A DNA stretch of 64,000 nt from JAEINY01 sp942490535 (GTDB lineage Bacteria > Bacteroidota > Bacteroidia > Bacteroidales > Marinilabiliaceae). The DNA lies in the NCBI GenBank assembly GCA_942490535.1, contig CALNXQ010000005.1, positions 868,001 to 932,000 on the forward strand. Direction: 5' to 3'. Positions 35,931-46,153 of the stretch are shown piece by piece (the first letter of the stretch is position 1; the number at the start of each line of letters is the position of its first letter). A program made the translations under genes and the position numbers. The notes beneath the pieces were generated by a model. The model saw only the letters and a program-made list of their open reading frames with translations, had not been told where the DNA came from and ran no database searches.

Positions 35931-37154
35931 TTACTTAGTTTCGGTGACTTTAAAATCATCAATGAAGATACGCTGCGGCACGGTTTTTCCATTGTATTCG
36001 CGAGTAGTCGTTTTAATGGTAATGGTCGAATTTGCCTGACCTCCTGTAAAATTAGCTGAAGCCATTACAAATTCGCCAGCTTTGCCGGTTGACGTAAAGG
36101 AAATTGTTTTTTCTGCCATACCCGTCACGGCAATAATCACCGAATTATCTTCAGGGAACCATCCTTTGGCATTAAACGAAATGGTAAAAGCACCGCCGTT
36201 CGCAGATAGGTCTAATGTTTTACTTTCCATTGATCCACCCACACTTGAAGACCCCATTTTTACCGATCCGGCAGCCTGATACACTTTATTATCAGTTGTT
36301 GGAGTGATGAAATTTTCGTTTCCTGTCCACACCGTACCACTGGCATCTACAACAGTTCCTACTGAAGCACTGGCAAAATCCTCCACCAATAATACAGCAC
36401 CTGTTGTACCTCCAGTGTCACCGCCGGTATCACCACCACCAGTATCACCTCCGATAATATCAATAACTTCTTCACGCTCCGTCACATCTGTATTAACATT
36501 TATTGTTACAGATAAGGATCCGGAACCAGCCTCGGACTGCATTGGCTTAACGGTTATTAACTCCCGACTATTCACAGTCAATGTTTTTGAAAAGACAGAC
36601 GTTTTTTCTGCCGTTCCAGCGGTGATTTTAACAGTTACTTCACCAGCCAGAAAATAACCGGTTCTGGTTTCTGTTTTTGAGAATGCCAGGCTACCCGCTG
36701 TGGAAGTCACTTCCGCTGAATACACAGGAAATGCAGCCTTAAACTCATCTGCCCAGAAGAACTTAATACCCACATTGGATTGTACACAATTTAAGATGGC
36801 TTCTTCATTTTTATCCGCCACAATGGTCACTGCTTGCTCAGCTCCATATACAGGTGTTTCAAAGGCGGGCACAGAAAAATCTTCGGAATAAGCTTTCACG
36901 GTATATTGACCGGCTATTAATTCAATTTGATCAGGTGCCTCCGAAACAGGATTATACTGCTTAACAGCATTCCCCTGGTGGTCCAGAACATCCATTTTGA
37001 AGGTGCCCGGATCAGTAGCTGCTTTTAAGCTAAGCCCGGTATTGAGCCCATATTTAACCGACAGTGTACCGGTTTCAGAAGATACATCGTCTTTCTTCGA
37101 ACAGGAGGTCATTACAGCTAATGCAATAGCAAATGACATTAATTTGTTTTTCAT
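35931..37154 (-). CDS. DUF4493-domain lipoprotein
   Basis: A 407-residue lipoprotein with lipobox AVMTSC (Cys18). Residues about 27-215 form a DUF4493-type module (LSLKAATDPGTFKMDVLD, AGQYTVKAYSED, KTETRTGYFLAGEVTVKI). A Gly/Asp/Thr-rich linker (DIIGGDTGGGDTGGDTGGT) leads to a C-terminal beta-sandwich module (about 255-405) starting VEDFASASVGTVV that resembles secreted ligand-binding domains. No catalytic motif is seen. The DUF4493 part is clearly related to the N-terminal half of the endonuclease I lipoprotein at 41443-42903, so the two may share a docking role at the outer membrane. Confidence 0.82.
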   Translation of the reverse strand: MKNKLMSFAIALAVMTSCSKKDDVSSETGTLSVKYGLNTGLSLKAATDPGTFKMDVLDHQGNAVKQYNPVSEAPDQIELIAGQYTVKAYSEDFSVPAFETPVYGAEQAVTIVADKNEEAILNCVQSNVGIKFFWADEFKAAFPVYSAEVTSTAGSLAFSKTETRTGYFLAGEVTVKITAGTAEKTSVFSKTLTVNSRELITVKPMQSEAGSGSLSVTINVNTDVTEREEVIDIIGGDTGGGDTGGDTGGTTGAVLLVEDFASASVGTVVDASGTVWTGNENFITPTTDNKVYQAAGSVKMGSSSVGGSMESKTLDLSANGGAFTISFNAKGWFPEDNSVIIAVTGMAEKTISFTSTGKAGEFVMASANFTGGQANSTITIKTTTREYNGKTVPQRIFIDDFKVTETK

Positions 37155-37197
37155 TCTTAGTAGGTTTAATGAATTAGAATTAAGATTTAGATATGAA

Positions 37198-38553
37198 TTA
37201 ATTGGCAGTCACGCCAAACTTAAAATTGTCTATTTGAAAAGTAGTGGAATTACTGGCTCCGCCTTTGGCTACATATTTAAAACCGATGTACTTCACACCT
37301 GTCTGAGAAGCCAGGTTCACATCTCCTGTTGGAATAAAAGTAAAGTCAGCATCACTTTGCTGGGCAAGCTTCACATCCAGTTTTGCTTTATTCGCTGTAG
37401 TCGGATTTTTGCTGTCTAAAACATATACTTCTAAAGAAGAGGTCTCTTTCCAGTAGGCTTTAGCCGTTTCAAAGGACATGATCTTATTAGCTGCTTTATC
37501 CATATCAATGGCAGGTGTAAACAACCAATATTCATAATCGGCACTCGTTCCATTGTGAGCCGATGCTTGTACATAAGTACTCGTCGTATTATCTGATTTA
37601 TTAGTATAGACTTTAATCTGCCAATCACGATCACCTTGTACTCTAACGACCGACCAACCATTAATGGCAGCAGGATCAAAGTTTTTACCACTATCGAAGT
37701 TTTCGTCTACCACCGTAACGGGTGTGTCAGTTCCTCCGTTTCCAGTACCAGCATCAGTACCATCAAAATTCTGTACATCGCTTAAATCCCGAATGAGCAA
37801 CTGCCAGCTGCCTTTATGATAGGATAAAATACCTGTAATATTTCCTTTCCCTGCAGGTAAGAGTTCGCTGGCAAAATTGGCAAACTGACTGGTGTAAGCA
37901 ATGATGCTGCGACCATTTTCATCCACAATTTGCTGGGTGGTAGGAAAGGCAGCATCCTTATCGGCGAATGTTTCTTTACCACCATTGGTGAAACGCACAT
38001 TTTTAAAGGTTGCTAATTGACTCATTCTGGATTCGTCCAATTGGTCAATTGTGATGGTATCAGACTTTGGTAAATCGCCCGGATAATGGTGTGAGAAAAT
38101 ATGTTTCTCAGCCAATTCTTTAGCCATGCGGCCAATTTGGTAGGTACCTGCTGTTGATAAATATTTGTAACCGATTTGCTGCAAACCACCGTATTTACCG
38201 GTAAACAACCCCTCACACTCCACAAACACCTGCTGACCCAAATGAAATTCGGCATACAAACTATTGCGGTCAACGGATAATTCAATGGCTGCTGATTCGT
38301 CCTCGATCACAATTTTTTTATACAGGTTACCCGATTCATCATTCGCCGTTACAATGCCGCTTACCACCACATGAAATCCAATGGAGTCCAATTCACCGGC
38401 AAACTGCTGCTTAAATTCAGAAAGGGTATGAGTGGCTTGGCCCTTGTACTCAGGACTTGTTAATGGTGGCATATCAAAATCACGATCATCACAGGCCGTA
38501 AACAGACCAATGACAGCAACCAATACAAATAAGATGTTATAACTTCGTTTCAT
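37198..38553 (-). CDS. DUF5689-domain lipoprotein with choice-of-anchor-type C-terminal domain
   Basis: A 451-residue lipoprotein; the start is set at MKRSYN (38553), which directly precedes the signal peptide, rather than nine codons upstream. Lipobox LFTAC. Residues about 30-220 are a DUF5689 region, an OB-fold type module (FHVVVSGIVTANDESGN, IVIEDESAAIELSVD, GQQVFVECEGLFTGKYGG). The C-terminal part (about 240-450) is a jelly-roll-like domain beginning VVDENFDSG with WLFTPAIDMD. OB folds of this kind often bind nucleic acids, and the gene lies between a TonB receptor and nuclease genes; a nucleic-acid-binding surface lipoprotein is therefore a reasonable inference. Confidence 0.82.
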   Translation of the reverse strand: MKRSYNILFVLVAVIGLFTACDDRDFDMPPLTSPEYKGQATHTLSEFKQQFAGELDSIGFHVVVSGIVTANDESGNLYKKIVIEDESAAIELSVDRNSLYAEFHLGQQVFVECEGLFTGKYGGLQQIGYKYLSTAGTYQIGRMAKELAEKHIFSHHYPGDLPKSDTITIDQLDESRMSQLATFKNVRFTNGGKETFADKDAAFPTTQQIVDENGRSIIAYTSQFANFASELLPAGKGNITGILSYHKGSWQLLIRDLSDVQNFDGTDAGTGNGGTDTPVTVVDENFDSGKNFDPAAINGWSVVRVQGDRDWQIKVYTNKSDNTTSTYVQASAHNGTSADYEYWLFTPAIDMDKAANKIMSFETAKAYWKETSSLEVYVLDSKNPTTANKAKLDVKLAQQSDADFTFIPTGDVNLASQTGVKYIGFKYVAKGGASNSTTFQIDNFKFGVTAN

Positions 38554-38614
38554 TATATATGTTTTATCTCTTAGCTTCAACTTTTATTCTACTATACATG
38601 CTTAAGGATCGCCT

Positions 38615-41347
38615 CTAAAAACGATAACCCAGGTTCACAAAGAAATTCATGCCTTGTGCGTAATAATAACGGGGTGGAAACTTCGACGTCTCGTAATTGG
38701 TAAAATCAAAACGTCCTTGTTCATAACCACCGGTCCGCATATCTGTTTGATTGAAGATATTTTGAACCGTCACGTTAATGCTTAAGGAGTTATTATTATC
38801 GAAGTAAATCAACTTTCCAATGGAGGCATCCAGCGTAAATTTACTTCCCAACTCCTCCTGATTAGTGATCTCACGGACTTTGGCTTCAACCTCTTCGGGC
38901 GTCATGCCGCTTGTTGGAAAATTCACTGCCTGCTCCGTACGGCGGGTTGGTGAAATATCCAGGTAGGTACGATCGTAAAAATTACCATTCACATTAAAAA
39001 ACCACATTTTAGGATGGAAGTAATCCACTCCTAAACTGGCAGCAATCTCGGGTGTACCGGCAATGTGAAAATTCTTCAGATAAATGGTTTCAGTCACATC
39101 TGGCGCACTCCCGTTTTCAAAACTAGCGGTCGCCATGGGGCGATTGATGTAACGGTAATCGCCTACATTACCTATGGCTGTAATGGTGATCTGGTCATTC
39201 ACTTTGGCCTCAGCGCCCAACTCCACGCCCCGATATTCTTTTTTAATACCCGTCATGGCGAAGTTCATAAATGTGCGATAGGCATCATGGTAGTAGTTAT
39301 CAATCTCTACCTGATTATCCAAAAGCGTATAATAAGCGGACACACGTCCTTTGAAGCGGGGCAAGTTCAGAATATAACCAAGATCCGCAGATTGAATGAT
39401 TCCATTCTCCAGATCAGGAATCTCATTATCCTTAATACGTGGTGATAAATATGAATTGTAAGCAAGGGGTGCCCGGGTTTCATAGCCCCCATTAAAGGAC
39501 AGGATGTGACGTCCTGTAATTTTGTAACGTCCTCCTGCCTTTACTCCAAAATCACCAAAATGATGCTCTGCACCTTTTCCATAGGAGTTATTGGGCGCCC
39601 GGCCATTTCGCATATTTCCTTCCCGATAGAAACCGGAATACGCCAACTTAGCCCCATAATAAATATCAAGATGTTTAAAGGTCAATTCATTGCGAAACCA
39701 GATATTGGCTGAGGTCACATTCATATCATAGTCATACCCGAAAACATCATCCTCGGTCACTTGCCGGTTTGGATTGTTCAGGTCATTCTGTAACAGGTCT
39801 GAATCAGCACCAAAATCCCGCTCAGCAAACTGATCAATGTCCACCCAGTGATTCCCACCCAGCAGATCTTCCACCGTTTTATAATGCATCCCCTTGGTGC
39901 TGCGAGCCTCAATACCGGCTACCCAATTGAACATCTCATTGGTACGACTTGAAAAAGTGGAATTAAACGTGAACTCCAGGTAATCATCATTGCGACCTTC
40001 CACCATATAGCGGGCACCGTGATCCGTGCCATCACGCTCGTTACGCAGATTATTTAAATGGTTGATGTAATAGAGATTATCCCAGTCAATCTGGCTAACA
40101 GAGGCATCAGAATCCCACAAATCTCCATAAAAAGCTTTCATCTCCGGTGCGGTTTGATAGCTGGGCAGGTAGCGGTAATAATCCGGACGTGGATCCTCTG
40201 CATTATACCAGTTCAACGCAGTTTTCTTGTAGCGGTTGTAACGCATCCCGAAACCGGTTTGTAAACGGCTTTTATCATTGATGCTCCATTCGTGAGAGAG
40301 AATCACCACCGGTTCAAACGATTTAGTAACCCGCGCATTACGCTTTTTACCATTTTGATAACCCCAATTGGGATTGTACAAATTATCACCGGTTAAATCA
40401 TACACTTCCTGGTAGGAGGCACTGGCACTACCGCGCTCACTGGGCGAACCGAAAGTGGTCAACGATAGGCTGTGCTTGTCATTGAATACTTTTTCTATGG
40501 ATACCAGGTAGGACCATGCATCATAAAACGTACCTTCAATGTATCCTTCTTTGGCATATCGGCGCGAGCCGGACACGGTAAACGCCCAACCATTATCCAT
40601 TAATCCGGTGGAATACGTTCCCATCAACCGGTAATTATAGGAACGATTGGTATAACTCGTACTTATTTTACCACCACGGGCGTAGTTTCTGGCCTTCATA
40701 TTGATATTCGTAGCCCCTCCCAGGTTTCCGAATGTGTAGGTTCCCATCTCCAGACCATTGACCACGTCTTTATTCTTCACGGCTTCATTCAAACCTCCCA
40801 CCGTGGAATAGTAAAAGCGATTGCGTTCACCACTGTTGAAGTTAACCCCGTTTATAAAAGTGGAGAAATGCTCCTGATCGTAGCCCCTGATGCGAAAACG
40901 CAGGGGACTAAAGGTAAAACCGACATTACCAAAATATACATCATCAGACGAAACTAAGAGACCAGAAATCACCTGATCACTCTCATCATCATTATTAAAT
41001 TCTGATTCATCCAACACGATAACATCATTGGAAAAACCAATCAGACTAGTGACCTGAATGTTACCCAAATCCGTTAAAACATTTTGAACCAACTGAACAC
41101 TTATTGATTTGGACTCAATTTGATCTGATGAGATGATCAGCAGATCATTACCAGGTTCGCTCTGTAGTCGAAAATCACCTAACCTATCCGTTGTGGTTGA
41201 AATATTAGCCTTTTGCAACAGCACGGTCACACCTGTCATGGACTGACCTGTTTGAGAATTAACAATACGACCTGTTAATCCGGTATTTTGAGCTGTTAAC
41301 GAAAAGCTAATAAACAATAACGTGAACACGTAGAGTATTAATTTCAT
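38615..41347 (-). CDS. TonB-dependent outer-membrane receptor
   Basis: A 910-residue receptor; the start is placed at MKLILYVFTLLF (41347), giving a normal signal peptide ending SLTAQ, not 15 codons upstream. An N-terminal carboxypeptidase-regulatory-like domain (TGLTGRIVNSQTGQSMTGVTV to about residue 100) precedes the plug (FSPLRFRIRGYDQEHFSTFINGV, LGGATNINMKA) and the beta barrel. The C-terminus ends NLGYRF with the terminal phenylalanine used for outer-membrane insertion. No SusD partner is encoded nearby; instead lipoproteins with DUF5689 and DUF4493 follow. Substrate not fixed by sequence; the nuclease neighbours suggest oligonucleotides or nucleotides. Confidence 0.92.
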   Translation of the reverse strand: MKLILYVFTLLFISFSLTAQNTGLTGRIVNSQTGQSMTGVTVLLQKANISTTTDRLGDFRLQSEPGNDLLIISSDQIESKSISVQLVQNVLTDLGNIQVTSLIGFSNDVIVLDESEFNNDDESDQVISGLLVSSDDVYFGNVGFTFSPLRFRIRGYDQEHFSTFINGVNFNSGERNRFYYSTVGGLNEAVKNKDVVNGLEMGTYTFGNLGGATNINMKARNYARGGKISTSYTNRSYNYRLMGTYSTGLMDNGWAFTVSGSRRYAKEGYIEGTFYDAWSYLVSIEKVFNDKHSLSLTTFGSPSERGSASASYQEVYDLTGDNLYNPNWGYQNGKKRNARVTKSFEPVVILSHEWSINDKSRLQTGFGMRYNRYKKTALNWYNAEDPRPDYYRYLPSYQTAPEMKAFYGDLWDSDASVSQIDWDNLYYINHLNNLRNERDGTDHGARYMVEGRNDDYLEFTFNSTFSSRTNEMFNWVAGIEARSTKGMHYKTVEDLLGGNHWVDIDQFAERDFGADSDLLQNDLNNPNRQVTEDDVFGYDYDMNVTSANIWFRNELTFKHLDIYYGAKLAYSGFYREGNMRNGRAPNNSYGKGAEHHFGDFGVKAGGRYKITGRHILSFNGGYETRAPLAYNSYLSPRIKDNEIPDLENGIIQSADLGYILNLPRFKGRVSAYYTLLDNQVEIDNYYHDAYRTFMNFAMTGIKKEYRGVELGAEAKVNDQITITAIGNVGDYRYINRPMATASFENGSAPDVTETIYLKNFHIAGTPEIAASLGVDYFHPKMWFFNVNGNFYDRTYLDISPTRRTEQAVNFPTSGMTPEEVEAKVREITNQEELGSKFTLDASIGKLIYFDNNNSLSINVTVQNIFNQTDMRTGGYEQGRFDFTNYETSKFPPRYYYAQGMNFFVNLGYRF

Positions 41348-41442
41348 GGATTGCTTACTTTTTCGAGTCAACTCATCTTCCCCATAAAACACACTGGAAG
41401 AGGAGCTTTTTGAATATTATTTGAAATAAGGAATTTATCGAA

Positions 41443-42903
41443 TTAGTTAACCGAATAGGTAATCTCCATCCCTTCGTAAACAGATCCGTTTTTAAGCATT
41501 TGTTTGGATTTTAACTGACCCCAAATGCGATCTACAAATTCCGGATGATCGACGTATGGATTACGGTTATTCTGGAATTCTTCCACAAATTCATTTCGGG
41601 TCTTCTCTTTAGCACTGACCGGATCATTCGTGTGCCACTCCAGCATCATATTGATCACCCATTGATCCAATCCATACTCATTGGAACTAAAAACTTCATT
41701 GTCCCAACCGGCAATCCGATCATCGTAGCGGGTGACGAAATAAAAATAAATTCGCGCGAAGTCGCCCTTATAAGCATCAATGGGTTCAAAGACAGTCCCA
41801 TTATAGCCTAACCCACTACGGGCACCACCTAATTTACAACCATTCAAAGATGTCTGGCTGGCTGTTCCCACTTCACCAAAAGGATAGTTACTACGCATAC
41901 TATTTACTTTTCCATCCGTTGGTACCAGGTGAACCATATCACTGTACATGGGTGCCGCATCATTAAACCAGCTTTTTGGAACAGAATGCTCCCGGTTGTA
42001 ACAGTCACCTTCGCCACTGTAGTTGCCGCATTGATTACTTCCAGGTGTGAAGTCATAGGGATTGGAACCATTGGGATTATCTGAATACATATCCCAGATA
42101 GTACCATCCGATCTTACGTCTGATTTCTTATAAATATCCCACAGGTCGCCATAGGAACGTGAATTAAAGCCTGTCGAAATAATATCACCCAGAATACTTT
42201 TCAATTCCAATCCTGTTTTCTTTGAAGCAGCCTCATAATAACCTTCATAAACATCGCCGGTCTTACTGGTTTGAAATTTTACAGTTAGAGCAGTACCTGG
42301 TGATATAGAAGGATTATCGGCAGCTAATGTTTTAATTTGCTGTTGAACGGCATTATTGGCATCTGTGTAAGTAAGAGTAATGGTGATAGGGCCACTGAAA
42401 AAATAACCAAAGCGGGTTTCTGAATCCGAATAAGATAGATTGCCATCAGGACTGGAAATGGCTACTGAATAATTCGTAAAGGAACTTTTAAAATCTTCGG
42501 AGTAAGCAACTGCAATACCAAAATTGGCCTGAGTCACTTCCAGTGAAAAACTAGTGGTTTGGTCCTTTGTTACTGTGACACTTTTCTTACCGCCATAAGT
42601 GGGGAAATTAAACTGCGGTGTGGGGCTTGCACTGGAGTATACTTCAATATCATAGGTGCCGGCTTTTAATCCAATGGAAGCCGGCAAATTAGCCAGATCA
42701 GTATAGCTCTGAACCACTTCTCCCTGGGCATTTTTTACATCTAAAACGTGGTTAAGCAACAAAGAAGCGCTGGCACTCTTCAAATCCAGATTCAGACTAA
42801 CTCCACTTGTTATCTTTTGGTCTACCAGGTGCTCCTCTTTGTGACAAGAAAAAAATGAAACAAAGAGAAGGATCAGTAGCAAATGACTCGATGGCTTTCT
42901 CAT
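41443..42903 (-). CDS. endonuclease I-type nuclease lipoprotein with DUF4493 module
   Basis: A 486-residue lipoprotein (lipobox FFSC, Cys20). The N-terminal half (about 25-220) is a DUF4493-type module (LKAGTYDIEVYSS, FPTYGGKKSVTVTKDQT, YSDSETRFGYFFSGPITITL). The C-terminal half (about 235-475) is an EndA/endonuclease I domain: LWDIYKKSD, the CGNYSGEGDCYNREHSVPKSWF segment split by a cysteine pair and containing the catalytic His, then DMVHLVPTDGKVNSMRSNYPFG and ARIYFYFVTRYDD. It is a cell-surface DNase or RNase by family knowledge. It is the first gene of the six-gene minus-strand run, 95 bases upstream of the TonB receptor. Confidence 0.9.
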   Translation of the reverse strand: MRKPSSHLLLILLFVSFFSCHKEEHLVDQKITSGVSLNLDLKSASASLLLNHVLDVKNAQGEVVQSYTDLANLPASIGLKAGTYDIEVYSSASPTPQFNFPTYGGKKSVTVTKDQTTSFSLEVTQANFGIAVAYSEDFKSSFTNYSVAISSPDGNLSYSDSETRFGYFFSGPITITLTYTDANNAVQQQIKTLAADNPSISPGTALTVKFQTSKTGDVYEGYYEAASKKTGLELKSILGDIISTGFNSRSYGDLWDIYKKSDVRSDGTIWDMYSDNPNGSNPYDFTPGSNQCGNYSGEGDCYNREHSVPKSWFNDAAPMYSDMVHLVPTDGKVNSMRSNYPFGEVGTASQTSLNGCKLGGARSGLGYNGTVFEPIDAYKGDFARIYFYFVTRYDDRIAGWDNEVFSSNEYGLDQWVINMMLEWHTNDPVSAKEKTRNEFVEEFQNNRNPYVDHPEFVDRIWGQLKSKQMLKNGSVYEGMEITYSVN

Positions 42904-43255
42904 TTCAACAATTGTATTAGAATTGATATGTTAGATTGTATATTTCACGGACCATCAGCTCCATAAACAGAGTTAATCAAAAGTCAGAACCATCATTCAA
43001 TACATTACCAATGATTCCTTTTCACATTAAAAAACACGCCTTTTAGGAGTTGATTTTCCAGTTGTAAAATAATGTAAAATTTCAGATTAGACCAAACGGT
43101 CGGTCGCCTTATTTTTAAAACTTTACGAACTGTTAATATTCGCCCATAAATGACCTCAAAAAGTATATTATCGGAAGCAATTAGCATCAAACACAATAGA
43201 TCCGACAGGTATTAATTGCATAAAATAATAACAGTTACTTAACAATACTCACAAA
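42904..43255. other. intergenic region upstream of the nuclease/receptor cluster
   Basis: About 400 bases between the endonuclease I gene and the glycoside hydrolase gene, AT-rich, with no convincing gene. It should hold the promoter of the nuclease/receptor run (minus strand) and ends in the terminator of the plus-side neighbour at 43256. I could not identify a clear TAnnTTTG box. Confidence 0.5.
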
Positions 43256-43283
43256 AAAAGGCTACTCCTGAGAATAGCCTTTT
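43256..43283 (-). terminator. terminator of the glycoside hydrolase gene
   Basis: 9-bp stem AAAAGGCTA (43256-43264) with TAGCCTTTT (43275-43283). On the minus strand it follows the gene at 43307 and is trailed by a T run. Confidence 0.85.
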
Positions 43284-43306
43284 ACACTTTAGCTTTTCAG
43301 CTTATA

Positions 43307-45985
43307 TCATTTCACCCGCCTCATGCGCATTTGATCCAACATCGCACGGTTTACCTCACCATTCATATTGCCGTTGAAAGGTTCAAAAGAGAGCGTAATT
43401 TCATGCTTGCCTTGAACCAGGGAAAGCGTAACACCATTGGACCATCCCCAATTGGACCACTCATCCTTCCCCCGTTGCGGCATCACCACCACACCGGCAA
43501 AGGTTTGATTGACAAATAAACTACGAATGGCACATTTATTATCGGTATTATCTGGCCCGGATCCATTGCTATATCTAAAATCAATCCAATATGAACCCTC
43601 CTGAGGTATTGAAATGGTGAAGGACACGGTTGTATTTTTATGCTGACTCAATTCCATAAACCCAGAACCTGTATACCCTTTATAATCCAACGAAGAGACC
43701 ATGTCACTTTGTTCAGCCTGAATGACCATCACTTCCCCTTCAGAAATTACATTCACTGGCTCACTAATGAACGAATAGTTTTGTGCATTAACAGCCTTCA
43801 CCGAGTACTCTGATAATACATTGGATAATTCAATGTGGTACTGTGTATCGGAGACCTGGGCAATTTCCTCTCCATTTTTATAAATCAAATAGTGAGTGGC
43901 TCCTTCCACAGACTCCCAGGTTAATGTGTTTTGTGCCAAATGCGCGATGGGCGTTTCCAGTGAAAATTTGTTTTTGACAGGTACCGCCTGATGATCACCA
44001 CTTGTATTTTTCTTCAGAACCATTTTTATGGTATGATATCCAGATAAAGCTGCTTTTACAAAAGGCTCTGATAGAGGTTGTCCATCCAGCAGGAACGTCT
44101 CAATATGGTCACCGCTGCCCGAAACCTCAATGTCCAACACCATATCGCGGTACTTAAAATTGGAAACCTTTAAACGATCCCCATATTTTTCAGGGACAAG
44201 GGGATTGAATCGCAGCCCATCCGGCTCGAATTCCATACCCATAAAAACACGATACACCATGGCCAGGTTACCGGCCACACTCCATAACTGTCGGTTGGAG
44301 TTAACCTCTGTATCCCGAAAATCTCCATTGTCAGCCACCATGTTCTCTTTATTGGTCAGAAATAGGGAAGCAGAGCGGTACAAACCGGCTAAACCATGCT
44401 CTAAACCACGTGTATGTTTTGTTTTAGCACAGGCCCAGTTCCAATAAGCTTGCACAAAGGGCCAGATGCCATTGTTGTGGTAAGGAGGAATACCGGGAAT
44501 TTGCGGATATATACAAGGGATACCATAATCGACAATGGGTGTGTTACTGATGACCGTCCGGGCTCGTGCTGCATCTGCAATCCCAAATAAAATAGTATGG
44601 GCTTCCCCCAGTGCTTCACTTCGCGGGGAAAGGGAGAGGTGCTGACGGCCATACAAATACTGACCGTAATATCCAGCATCTTCTACCCACAACAAGGCAT
44701 TAATGGCTTGCTTCACTTTGTCGGCCTCTTGCTGATACCTGGCTCCATTTTGTCCCATCAGCAGGCATAGTTCAGCCAGTATTTGATAGGTTTGAAAATG
44801 CACTGCATTGGTGCCCAGGCAACGCGACTCAAAAATATCCACTCCATTCATCCAGACGGGATAGGTCTGTTTACGCCAATCCAAAAACGAAGATTCCCCT
44901 TTGATCAGATCATTCTTGTCGTCCTTCAGTGTTTTTAAGTCATCTTCCACCGATTTCAATATAATGGGATAGATGGTCTCTAACCACGCCTGATCACCGG
45001 TTACTTTATATATTTCCCAGGCTGCCACTGCCCAGGTTGTTCGATCGGATGACACCGGCCAGGCACCACCCGTTCCGGTATCCTGAATGATGCGGTTATT
45101 CCGTACTTTACGCAGCAAACTGGTTTTAGCCATTTCCGGATCGAGATAGGCATAAGCCAAAAGAATGCTGTAACTCACATCACGTGTCCAGACACCCGGC
45201 CAGGCTTCACCGGTACGGAACGTGCCATCGGTCTCTTTATTCATCACTGTTTCATCCAGCGACATATTATATAAGGCCTCTATTAAAGGAATGTCTGACT
45301 GAAGTTGCGGATAGCCGGAAATATCATTTTGAAGCGTCCACTCCTTAGCTGTAAAATCTTCTGGATTGAAGGGATTTAAGGCTATGGATATTTCGTAAAT
45401 ACCATCCCCATCGGCATCCGTCAATTCTTTATCAGTACGACCGGCCAGATTATCAAAATCCCAACTGAGGGGCGATAAATTACCAGCAATGTAAATCCCT
45501 TTAAAGTCCTCTGTATAGATTTTCTCGCCCTTGAAGGTCTCAAAATATCCTTTCTCCCGGAAGGAATTCATCACCTGGCGACAATCCACTTTGATGTGAA
45601 AGGGCGTATTGGCTGAGATACTACCAACGGCTCCTTGCGATTGTTCATCCACATGCTTTTCGCCAAAAAGGAGAGTTGGCAACTGAATAGATCCATCAGA
45701 ATCAGTCTTCAAAACAAAAGTATGATTCACCCCCATGGGCATTTCATTATCCTTACCGTTGATGGCCAGTTTAAATTCAATGAAGTTGGGGAACTTATCA
45801 TTGGCCGGACTTTGATAATCGGAGGTCAGATGCGTGGGAGAATGCACCCGGGCGATATATCCATCCTGGATTACCCGATCCTTTTCGATGGTAAAAGCCT
45901 CGTTTTGATAAATTACGTTTTGAGAAGGCGTGTGACAGGACATGACTAAAAGGGCTATAGCCCCATACATAAAAGGATGTTTCAT
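43307..45985 (-). CDS. secreted (alpha/alpha)6-barrel glycoside hydrolase with carbohydrate-binding C-terminus
   Basis: An 892-residue lipoprotein; the start is set at MKHPFMYGAIALL (45985) because the signal peptide with lipobox LLVMSC begins there. An N-terminal beta region includes TDADGDGIYEISIAL, then an MGH1-type or amylo-1,6-glucosidase-like helical barrel (about 220-620) with GEAWPGVWTRDVSYSILLAYAY, GGAWPVSSDRTTWAVAAWEIY, FLDWRKQTYPVWM and NGIWPFVQAYWNWA. A short Ig/FnIII-like part (about 670-760) and a terminal CBM6/35-like domain (ESGSYWIDFRYSNGSGPDN-type motif) close it. The exact GH family and substrate are not decided. Single gene, own terminator. Confidence 0.82.
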   Translation of the reverse strand: MKHPFMYGAIALLVMSCHTPSQNVIYQNEAFTIEKDRVIQDGYIARVHSPTHLTSDYQSPANDKFPNFIEFKLAINGKDNEMPMGVNHTFVLKTDSDGSIQLPTLLFGEKHVDEQSQGAVGSISANTPFHIKVDCRQVMNSFREKGYFETFKGEKIYTEDFKGIYIAGNLSPLSWDFDNLAGRTDKELTDADGDGIYEISIALNPFNPEDFTAKEWTLQNDISGYPQLQSDIPLIEALYNMSLDETVMNKETDGTFRTGEAWPGVWTRDVSYSILLAYAYLDPEMAKTSLLRKVRNNRIIQDTGTGGAWPVSSDRTTWAVAAWEIYKVTGDQAWLETIYPIILKSVEDDLKTLKDDKNDLIKGESSFLDWRKQTYPVWMNGVDIFESRCLGTNAVHFQTYQILAELCLLMGQNGARYQQEADKVKQAINALLWVEDAGYYGQYLYGRQHLSLSPRSEALGEAHTILFGIADAARARTVISNTPIVDYGIPCIYPQIPGIPPYHNNGIWPFVQAYWNWACAKTKHTRGLEHGLAGLYRSASLFLTNKENMVADNGDFRDTEVNSNRQLWSVAGNLAMVYRVFMGMEFEPDGLRFNPLVPEKYGDRLKVSNFKYRDMVLDIEVSGSGDHIETFLLDGQPLSEPFVKAALSGYHTIKMVLKKNTSGDHQAVPVKNKFSLETPIAHLAQNTLTWESVEGATHYLIYKNGEEIAQVSDTQYHIELSNVLSEYSVKAVNAQNYSFISEPVNVISEGEVMVIQAEQSDMVSSLDYKGYTGSGFMELSQHKNTTVSFTISIPQEGSYWIDFRYSNGSGPDNTDNKCAIRSLFVNQTFAGVVVMPQRGKDEWSNWGWSNGVTLSLVQGKHEITLSFEPFNGNMNGEVNRAMLDQMRMRRVK

Positions 45986-46153
45986 ATTTCTAACGATCGA
46001 ATAACAGCATGATATACTACCGAAGTATTTGACTTGCAAATTACTAATGTATCGCCTGAAGCGCAAATAGTAAATCACACCTCGACCACACTATCAATCA
46101 GTTAGAAAAAATAAACCAACCCACCTCTGCTTTGCAAACGTTTGAAAAAACTG

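Noticed and set aside
38615..41347. SusC-type receptor of a polysaccharide utilization locus
   Set aside because: No SusD gene and no glycoside hydrolase within the run; the glycosidase at 43307 has its own terminator and lies beyond a 400-base gap.
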